Source of the DNA: Pseudobdellovibrionaceae bacterium | GTDB lineage: Bacteria > Bdellovibrionota > Bdellovibrionia > Bdellovibrionales > JAMPXM01 | Assembly: GCA_913776405.1 (NCBI GenBank) | Contig: CAJYOV010000530.1 | Span: forward strand, 1 to 6,072 | Reading direction: 5' to 3' | DNA length: 6,072 nucleotides | Shown: positions 1-5,334 of the stretch, piece by piece | Position numbering within the stretch: position 1 is the stretch's first letter | Layout of the letters: every line of letters begins with the position of its first letter | Program-made: the position numbers and the translations under genes | The notes under the pieces: model-generated | The model's input: the letters and a program-made list of their open reading frames with translations, nothing else | Database searches by the model: none | What the model was told of the DNA's origin: nothing

Positions 1-290
1 TCACCTTCGTTAAAATCATCGACTGGATTTTCAAATTCGGCGGTGACTACTGGATCATCGATCTTGCACCCGACTATCACTATGCCGTGGTCGGCCACCC
101 GACTCGAGACTACGGTTGGATTCTTTCGAGGACTCCTAGCCTCCCGCAATCTGAACTTGTCACGATCGAGGCTGGTTTGCGCAAACAAGGCTACGATAGC
201 TGTCGCCTCTTAACGACTGTTCAGACAGGCGGCTTCACGGAGCGAAAGCCACTTTGCGAAATCGTGAAAGCCTCGAGCCGCGCGAGATAA
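1..290 (+). CDS. Lipocalin family protein, Blc-like (3' part, start outside window)
   Basis: This is the C-terminal 95 or so residues of a bacterial lipocalin; the reading frame is open from position 3 and ends at TAA 288-290. The stretch GGDYWIIDLAPDYHYAVVG followed by RDYGWILSRTP matches the last strands of the Blc barrel, where E. coli Blc has YRHALVCGPDRDYLWILSRTP. The following EAGLRKQGYD matches the C-terminal helix of that family. Blc-type lipocalins bind fatty acids or lysophospholipids and are usually outer-membrane lipoproteins; the signal peptide of this one lies outside the window, so its location cannot be checked. It runs about 20 residues past the point where Blc ends, and carries two cysteines (in YDSC and KPLC) that might form a disulfide. 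A GTG at 87 is only an internal valine codon, not the start. The family call is secure, the ligand is unknown. Confidence 0.85.
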   Translation, partial: TFVKIIDWIFKFGGDYWIIDLAPDYHYAVVGHPTRDYGWILSRTPSLPQSELVTIEAGLRKQGYDSCRLLTTVQTGGFTERKPLCEIVKASSRAR

Positions 291-318
291 GAGATTTTTT
301 CAACCCGTGGCACTGCTG

Positions 319-341
319 ACACGCCTTACCTTGAGGCGTGT
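319..341 (+). other. Stem-loop in the intergenic gap (8-bp stem, 7-base loop)
   Basis: ACACGCCT (319-326) and AGGCGTGT (334-341) are perfect reverse complements around a 7-base loop. It lies 29 bases after the lipocalin stop and 54 bases before the lipoprotein start. No T-run follows on either strand, so it is not a canonical intrinsic terminator. It could be a Rho-independent-like pause or terminator, an mRNA end-protecting hairpin, or part of the 5' leader of the lipoprotein mRNA. The rest of the 291-395 gap has a T-run at 295-300 but no recognisable -35/-10 pair. Confidence 0.35.
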
Positions 342-395
342 GGCGCCCATTCGTCTCTCAAGCCGACCGAAGGCTAGGCCGATAGGTTCTATGCA

Positions 396-1913
396 ATGTC
401 ACGATTATCGCTAGTCCTTACATTCGCAGGTGTTTTGAGTGTAACCGGGTGCGATCTCGGCATCTCTTACTTCCAAGCTTCACCACCATCGAACGCCGTA
501 GAGGCTACCGAGACAATCATTAAGATCGCGCCCGCGAAAGCGCTCGATGTACCGGGTACGTATATCTTTGACGCCAGTCAGATGGATCAAATTGCGACGG
601 CAACCATTGAGCAGAACAACTCAAATTTCGTCATGAACTCAGACAAACTCATTGTTCTGAATGTTCCACCCGCAGAAGGGCTTTCAACCGATTTCGTGAT
701 TCACACTCCGGGTAAACGAACTCTCGTTCACGTCGCGGTCACGCTCTCCGATCAAGCGGCCTCGGTGCCGGTTGTTTGGGGTCAGAATAGAAACGGTAAT
801 GTTTTGCTCTCCGGCTCGACAGGCGTTGCCAGTCCATCGCCGATCGCGGCGGCGCTCACATCCCTGCCATTTAAACAAATCGCAGCCTCTCGCGCGCACG
901 CATGCGGACTCACCGCCGATGGTTCTGCCTACTGCTGGGGCGAAGGCGATTACGGGCGCTTGGGAACAAATGCACAAACTGATTCGGCGACACCTCTCGC
1001 AGTCGTAACGACTGAAAAATTTAGAGCGATCGCGGTGGCTGGCGCGAATTGGGGCGGCGACAGAGCGCACACGTGTGCGATCAACTTGGTTGGTAAGGTC
1101 TATTGTTGGGGTCGAAATGCTTCAGGTCAGCTTGGCAACAACTCAAACGTCGATTCGCTCATGCCGGTCGCTGTTGCTTCATCGGAGAGATTTGTTGGTC
1201 TCGCGCTGGCTGCGTCTAGCTCCTGCGGTTTGACGGAGTCAGGGAAAGTTTATTGCTGGGGCGCTAACGATCACGGGCAACTGGGGCAAGGAACAACCAC
1301 ACAATCGGCGGTCCCAACTCTTCTCTCGGGCTCGTATAGTGCGATCGCAACCGGAATGGACGCGTTCTGCGGAATTCAAACCTCAACGGCCCACGTTGTC
1401 TGCTGGGGCGTCCGAGACCGAGGTGCGACCACTTACATCGCTGACTTCTCATCGAGCACAGTCGACGATGCAATGCCGTTTGTTCTTTCACCCACTCTCC
1501 TAGATGCTTCACGTGCTTACACCAGCCTTTCAGGTGGTGCCTCCAGCTTCTGCGCTCTCTCGAGGGCGCAAGACGCGTACTGCTGGGGCTACGAAATGTA
1601 TGGGCGCATTGGTCTAGGTTCTCAGCAGTTTTACGCGGTCTATTACACGCCTCAGAAAGTCGCAGGCACGACGAAGTTTAAAAGCATCAGCTGCGGTCAA
1701 AGCATGACGATCGCCATCGACGAAAACGATGAACTCTACGGCTGGGGTCACAATGAAAATGGCGAGCTCGGTGTTGGCTTCATCACGACCGGCTCAAGCC
1801 CGCTTCCGGTCGAGGGGCCGTACGGCATCTACAGTCCGTACAAGCTAGATAGCTCGAACACCTATTTCGCGATTTCCGTCGGCGACGATTTCGCTTTCGC
1901 GCTCCGTAAGTAA
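396..1913 (+). CDS. RCC1-repeat (seven-bladed beta-propeller) lipoprotein
   Basis: This is a 505-aa exported lipoprotein. Residues 1-19 form a lipoprotein signal peptide with lipobox VTGC, making Cys19 the predicted lipidated residue; Asp20 follows, which in E. coli would mean inner-membrane retention, a rule that may not hold in this organism. Residues 20-125 are a beta-rich spacer, possibly an IPT/TIG-like fold (weak). Residues 126-505 hold RCC1 repeats of the bacterial type (C..L...G..YCWG...GQLG), with seven WG positions at W128, W181, W238, W288, W337, W397 and W450. Five blades carry a Cys pair 10-11 residues apart. RCC1 propellers generally bind proteins; the partner here is unknown, and no nucleotide-exchange role is implied. 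The ATG at 396 was chosen because it gives a proper signal peptide; a weak TAGG sits 9 bases upstream. The methyltransferase gene follows after 18 bases, suggesting one transcript. Confidence 0.9.
   Translation: MSRLSLVLTFAGVLSVTGCDLGISYFQASPPSNAVEATETIIKIAPAKALDVPGTYIFDASQMDQIATATIEQNNSNFVMNSDKLIVLNVPPAEGLSTDFVIHTPGKRTLVHVAVTLSDQAASVPVVWGQNRNGNVLLSGSTGVASPSPIAAALTSLPFKQIAASRAHACGLTADGSAYCWGEGDYGRLGTNAQTDSATPLAVVTTEKFRAIAVAGANWGGDRAHTCAINLVGKVYCWGRNASGQLGNNSNVDSLMPVAVASSERFVGLALAASSSCGLTESGKVYCWGANDHGQLGQGTTTQSAVPTLLSGSYSAIATGMDAFCGIQTSTAHVVCWGVRDRGATTYIADFSSSTVDDAMPFVLSPTLLDASRAYTSLSGGASSFCALSRAQDAYCWGYEMYGRIGLGSQQFYAVYYTPQKVAGTTKFKSISCGQSMTIAIDENDELYGWGHNENGELGVGFITTGSSPLPVEGPYGIYSPYKLDSSNTYFAISVGDDFAFALRK
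771..1910 (+). repeat. RCC1 repeat region, seven blades with split closing blade
   Basis: Protein-level repeat of about 50-60 residues inside the lipoprotein. The blade motif WG-x(3-5)-G recurs at residues 128, 181, 238, 288, 337, 397 and 450, and the partner strand (HACGL, HTCAI, SSCGL, AFCGI, SFCAL, MTIAI, FAFAL) recurs just ahead of each WG except the first. The first WG half-blade and the final FAFAL half-blade therefore complement each other, as expected for a circular propeller closed by its N- and C-terminal strands. The blade starting at W337 is irregular: it lacks the GQLG turn and has a longer loop. The copies are diverged in DNA sequence, so this is an old protein repeat and not a recent tandem duplication. 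Confidence 0.75.
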
Positions 1914-1931
1914 CACGTTACGATCTCGGGC

Positions 1932-3269
1932 ATGTTCATTCAATCGATCAACGGCTTAAAGCTCGACTTTGAATCACCCTTAGCGTGGCTTCTCAATTTC
2001 AGAGCCTCGGCTCTTCGTACGCTCGCGAATCTTGAGGCCGATGCAAAGCGAACAGCGCAGTCGCTTCACTCGCACAAGAATACGCCTGCCTCAGACACTC
2101 AAACACTGACGCGACTTCAAAACATTCTGCAGGCGCAAAACTTCAACCACCAGAAGCTCTCGAAAATGTTTCAGCCCCTAATTGAGCATCCCGCCCTGCC
2201 GCATGCTCTTGGAAGTTTCACTGGCGCTCCGTCGCTGCAGACTGAGTCTCTCGAAGCAAACTTCGTAAATCTCTTTCGCGACTGGGCCTGGCCCTACGTT
2301 TCCGCCACCGAAGGTCAAGCCACTGAAGAAACAAGGGCCCATCTTAAAGCCATCCTCGATTTGCTACCTGATCGCAAGATGACGCGTGTTCTAATTCTCG
2401 GCGCGGGCAGCGCCCGGCTCGCTTTCGATCTCGCATGCGAGATCAAGTGCGATGAAATCGTCGCGACCGAGATCAACCCGCTCTTGTTTCTCGCCGCTAA
2501 AGAGATCCTCGATGGCAAAACCCTCGACCTCTACGAGATCGCAGAACTTCCAGCTTCGCTAGAGACCGCTTCAGTTAAGCAGAGCCTTAAATTGCCAACA
2601 GATGTTCAGATGAAATCGAAGCTTACACTTCTCTTTAACGATTTCACTGAAGATCGCCTTCAAGAAGCCCAATTTGACATTGTCATCACGCCTTGGTTCA
2701 TCGACGTCGTAGGCCTACCTTTTGAGATCACGCGTTCAAAGATCAATCGATTGCTTACGGTCGGTGGAAGCTGGGTGAACCTCGGGCCTCTGATGTTTAT
2801 GACGAACGACCGATCCGAGCTCTTAACCAATGACGAAATTCAATCAAGATTGTCCCAGTCAAATTCTGGATTTCGAGTTGAGCGTAAGAGCCAGAATTGG
2901 CTGACTCAACTTAAAAGCTCACTTTCTGCGACATTTCGGACAGACGCTGTCTACGGCTGGCGCGCCGACAAAATAGAAAATCAAAAAACCGAGCAGGTTC
3001 TAGATACCAACCAAACAACTGCGCCGAGGGCCGAGTTCATTCAAGACACTGGAAAGCCTGTCGTGCTTGAGCGGCTCTTGCCAAATCTCGATCTCGAAGA
3101 AGCTGCGCAATCACACGCCCTCTTGTCGGAAATTTTAATGGCGTGCCATGAGGGTCAAAGCGTTCGCCAAATGGCGACGAAGCTTGCGCCCGATTTCGGG
3201 CTCCCCGCTGAAGCGGTAGAGCCTATCGTCCAAGGTGTGTTAGTGAACTTCATCCGCTCGCAAAGCTGA
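1932..3269 (+). CDS. SAM-dependent methyltransferase, N2227/carnosine N-methyltransferase-like, with C-terminal PqqD-like domain
   Basis: This is a 445-aa cytoplasmic protein with no signal peptide or membrane segment. The SAM fold is visible: motif I VLILGAGSARLAF (153-165), the acidic end of strand 2 in TEINP (179-183), FNDFTE (235-240), and FDIVITPWFID (248-258). Order and wording match the N2227 family (PF07942; eukaryotic CARNMT1), whose signatures from memory are VRDW, GAGLGRLA, CFFIDTAHN and GGIWINLGPLLYHF. Here they read LFRDW (114-118), GAGSARLA, WFIDVV and GGSWVNLGPLMFM (278-290). Residues 1-110 are helical and rich in Gln, Leu and His. Residues 366-445, beyond the usual family end, contain ILMACHEGQSVRQMATKLA, which resembles the helical PqqD/RRE fold. 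Methyl transfer from SAM is well supported; the substrate is unknown. The ATG has no good Shine-Dalgarno (only CGGG, 1 base away), so coupling to the lipoprotein 18 bases upstream is likely. An alternative is a generic class I methyltransferase. Confidence 0.8.
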   Translation: MFIQSINGLKLDFESPLAWLLNFRASALRTLANLEADAKRTAQSLHSHKNTPASDTQTLTRLQNILQAQNFNHQKLSKMFQPLIEHPALPHALGSFTGAPSLQTESLEANFVNLFRDWAWPYVSATEGQATEETRAHLKAILDLLPDRKMTRVLILGAGSARLAFDLACEIKCDEIVATEINPLLFLAAKEILDGKTLDLYEIAELPASLETASVKQSLKLPTDVQMKSKLTLLFNDFTEDRLQEAQFDIVITPWFIDVVGLPFEITRSKINRLLTVGGSWVNLGPLMFMTNDRSELLTNDEIQSRLSQSNSGFRVERKSQNWLTQLKSSLSATFRTDAVYGWRADKIENQKTEQVLDTNQTTAPRAEFIQDTGKPVVLERLLPNLDLEEAAQSHALLSEILMACHEGQSVRQMATKLAPDFGLPAEAVEPIVQGVLVNFIRSQS

Positions 3270-3307
3270 AAACCGCTCCTATCAACCGCAGCGAGATGTG
3301 CCAATTC
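3270..3307. other. Short gap between convergent genes
   Basis: Only 38 bases separate the TGA of the methyltransferase gene (3267-3269) from the TAG of the DUF1552 gene (3308-3310, minus strand). No GC-rich hairpin with a T-run is present on either strand, so transcription from both sides probably runs some way into the opposing gene or ends by another mechanism. Confidence 0.6.
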
Positions 3308-4798
3308 CTAAGTCTTCAGGTAGAAAAGCGGTTTCCGCTTCGCTGATGTCTCGAAGAAGCGCGTGAAGTTTGCGGGCGTCTTATATTGACGATCGATTTT
3401 TCCGTACATGCCGCCCCAATAGTCTGCATCGCCCTCGCCGTAGTTCACGAAGGCTTGCGTGTTATCGGCGCGACCGTCTTGATAAAGAACCGAGTTTGCA
3501 AACTCACCGTGCCCTGTTCGCCCGTCTCGTTCGATATCACTGATACTCAAACCGAGCGCTAGCAGATTCGTCATATGGACCGAATTCAGCGGCGCCCCGC
3601 CCATATCAATATGATAGCCGTTCCGGATTTTGCCTTGAGCACCACCGGCGGTCAGCGTGACGTAACCAAATTTTTGATGACCCCAGCTTGAATACTCGTG
3701 CGTCCATTGAAGAACCGATGAATCGAGGATTGACTGGCCGTTTTCGTCTTTCGATGAATCGAGCATTCCGACGAGATCTGCGACCCGACGAGAACGCCAA
3801 AGCTGAACATCGTTGAAGTTCCGATTGCGGGCATCGTGAGCATAGTTGTGCAGACTTTGCGGATTGTCTTTGCCACCCGTAAATAGCGTGTACGACAGAA
3901 CGTGCGCCATGTTGCACGAGAGGGCTGCAACCGCGATCGCCATGGCCTGCTTCGTGTTTGCATCCCAGTCGACACCTTGAGCGCCGTTCGGGAACGTACA
4001 TTGAAGAGTCGTCGCCGCACGATTCTGAATATCGTTCCAACGATCGGTCGCTTCATTTAAGCGGTCTCGATCGAGCTGCGACAGCCGAGAATTTGCTTTC
4101 AGCCGATTCAACTCCGGCAAGACAGCATCGATCAGCTTTCGCCGTGTCACCTGACGCGTATCGGTTGTCGAGATGTTTTTGCCAGCGAGAAGCGTTTGAA
4201 GTTGAGTTGCATTCTTTACGTTTTGCAGACCGACTTTCTTACCGTCGATCACGCCCCAGGATGCTTCATATTGATCGTTCGTACCCCAGTAGTTGATTCT
4301 GAGTGCGCCAAGACCGCTCGGTCCATTCATCTTTGCAAGTGCTTGCTCCGCTAGGAAGTCCGTACTGTACGAAAAAATCGGTGATGAATAATCGCCGCCT
4401 GAGACACTGCAGATCGCAGACGCTATCGTCGCGTTGTGAAGAAACGATTGAACGTACGCGTTTGCGTTCGACGTAATGTTGATCTTGTTCGCGTACGGGT
4501 TCCAAGCTTGATCGAAGATCTGGGAGATCTTGCCGTTTTTCTTAATCAGATCTGAGAGCATCTGATATTTCATGTCGGAATCGATCTGCGTCCATGGAAC
4601 CTGGTTTGCGCCGTCGTAGTAACCTGGCGTCGCAAGCTCACGTGCGATGAAATAATCCGACTGCACGTTGATAAATTTCTTCGCGACAGTTGCGGCTTTC
4701 GCTTCAGACGGCAAGATCGACGTTAAAAATGGGATCGCGAGCGCCGTCTTCCCAGCACCTTCTAAGAACATACGACGTGTCAGCTTGTTGTATTTCAC
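3308..4798 (-). CDS. DUF1552 family protein with Tat signal peptide
   Basis: This is a 496-aa exported protein of the DUF1552 family (PF07586), best known from Planctomycetes, Verrucomicrobia and myxobacteria; its activity is not established. Residues 7-12 read TRRMFL, a twin-arginine motif, followed by a hydrophobic stretch (GKTALAIPFLTSIL) and a predicted cleavage site after EAKA (residue 35). Family features follow: a helical middle region with KLIDAVLPELNRLKANSRLSQ, a His-rich SLHNYAHDARN, and the C-terminal LDSSVLQWTHEYSSWGHQ, then GGAQGKIRNGYHID and VHMTNLLALGLSI. I chose GTG at 4798 because it overlaps the upstream stop as GTGA and has GGAAGG 7 bases ahead; an in-frame TTG at 4813 would add five residues and would lie upstream of that ribosome site. 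It is the downstream partner of the DUF1592-type gene in one operon, a recurrent pairing in these phyla. The protein is expected folded in the periplasm or on the surface. Confidence 0.88.
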   Translation of the reverse strand: MKYNKLTRRMFLEGAGKTALAIPFLTSILPSEAKAATVAKKFINVQSDYFIARELATPGYYDGANQVPWTQIDSDMKYQMLSDLIKKNGKISQIFDQAWNPYANKINITSNANAYVQSFLHNATIASAICSVSGGDYSSPIFSYSTDFLAEQALAKMNGPSGLGALRINYWGTNDQYEASWGVIDGKKVGLQNVKNATQLQTLLAGKNISTTDTRQVTRRKLIDAVLPELNRLKANSRLSQLDRDRLNEATDRWNDIQNRAATTLQCTFPNGAQGVDWDANTKQAMAIAVAALSCNMAHVLSYTLFTGGKDNPQSLHNYAHDARNRNFNDVQLWRSRRVADLVGMLDSSKDENGQSILDSSVLQWTHEYSSWGHQKFGYVTLTAGGAQGKIRNGYHIDMGGAPLNSVHMTNLLALGLSISDIERDGRTGHGEFANSVLYQDGRADNTQAFVNYGEGDADYWGGMYGKIDRQYKTPANFTRFFETSAKRKPLFYLKT

Positions 4799-5334
4799 TT
4801 TGCCGCCTTCCAAAAGATGTCTTCAGCCGTCGCACTGACGAGGAAAAAGTCTAAGACCGAACTGCCTTCAAGCATGAGTTCTGCACCTTCGTTCACGACG
4901 CAGCCATCGGCTGCGGCAGGCGCACGTTCCCGATTGTACTCGATGATTTTTCGACCCATGCACAGGCGCGCTCGATCTGAGTTCGCAATCTCACGTACGA
5001 GAGCGCTTGCGTCTGTTGCGGGTCTCGGCACGCTCGCAATGTTAAGATCCGACACGTAGGTATCGATTGCGTGTTCCGCAACGACCTTTACACTCGCGTC
5101 GTAAACCTTCTCTTTCGTGCGCGGCATACCGAAGCCGTCAAAACCTTCGAGTGCAAACCCAAGAGGATTGATCATGTTGTGACAACCGATACATTGGGGC
5201 ACGTTCGTCGTCTGATGCACGATCGCTCGATTCGAGAGCTGGAGGTTGCTCAAGATTTCCGTCTCAGCCAGACGGTTGGCGACGATCGTCGGATCCGGCG
5301 GTGGAATATCTTGGCAAAGAATGTGCGTGCGCAA
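4795..5334 (-). CDS. C-terminal-side fragment: rest of DUF1588 and DUF1585
   Basis: This frame has no plausible own start: the codon at 5334 is an in-frame TTG (Leu), and the frame stays open back to the TAA at 5445-5443. It continues the DUF1588 domain with CQDIPPPDP (residues 7-15 from 5334) and QCIGCHNMINPLGFALEGFD (47-66), the family's C-x-x-C-H-x-x-I-x-P-L-G-F-x-L-E signature. The DUF1585 part follows: LVREIANSDRARLCMGRKII, DGCVVNEG, and a final SSVLDFFLVSATAEDIFW. The single CXXCH at 5179-5193 has the form of a heme c site, but heme attachment in this family is not shown. The TGA 4797-4795 overlaps the GTG start of the DUF1552 gene. Confidence 0.8.
   Translation of the reverse strand: MRTHILCQDIPPPDPTIVANRLAETEILSNLQLSNRAIVHQTTNVPQCIGCHNMINPLGFALEGFDGFGMPRTKEKVYDASVKVVAEHAIDTYVSDLNIASVPRPATDASALVREIANSDRARLCMGRKIIEYNRERAPAAADGCVVNEGAELMLEGSSVLDFFLVSATAEDIFWKAAK
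4806..4811 (-). promoter_or_regulatory. Ribosome binding site of the DUF1552 gene
   Basis: GGAAGG on the minus strand ends 7 bases before the GTG at 4798 and lies inside the last codons of the upstream gene. Its spacing supports GTG 4798 and argues against TTG 4813, which would precede it. Together with the GTGA stop/start overlap it indicates translational coupling. Confidence 0.7.

Noticed and set aside
272..300. Possible intrinsic terminator of the lipocalin gene: CTCG/CGAG followed by a T-run at 295-300
   Set aside because: The stem is only 4 bp, overlaps the last codons, and is separated from the T-run by 8 bases; too weak to call.
684..1070. 128-aa open frame on the minus strand inside the RCC1 lipoprotein gene
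   Set aside because: It is Arg-rich with no recognisable family features, and lies opposite a well-supported repeat protein; it is an antisense shadow.
1905..1922. Small inverted repeat GTAAC-AC-GTTAC around the lipoprotein stop codon
   Set aside because: A 5-bp stem with a 2-base loop is sterically poor and likely to occur by chance.
3270..3340. Inverted repeats near the convergent ends: AAACCGCT with AGCGGTTT (3270-3277 and 3327-3334), and AAGCGG-TTT-CCGCTT (3326-3340)
   Set aside because: The first has a 49-base loop, and the second lies inside the DUF1552 coding end before its stop codon; neither looks like a proper terminator.
3606..4056. Two overlapping minus-strand frames (144 and 134 aa) inside the DUF1552 gene
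   Set aside because: They are out-of-frame readings of the DUF1552 coding strand, with Arg/Ser-rich nonsense composition and no start signals.
3958..4296. 112-aa plus-strand frame opposite the DUF1552 gene
   Set aside because: It is an antisense shadow with low-complexity Arg/Ser composition and no ribosome site.
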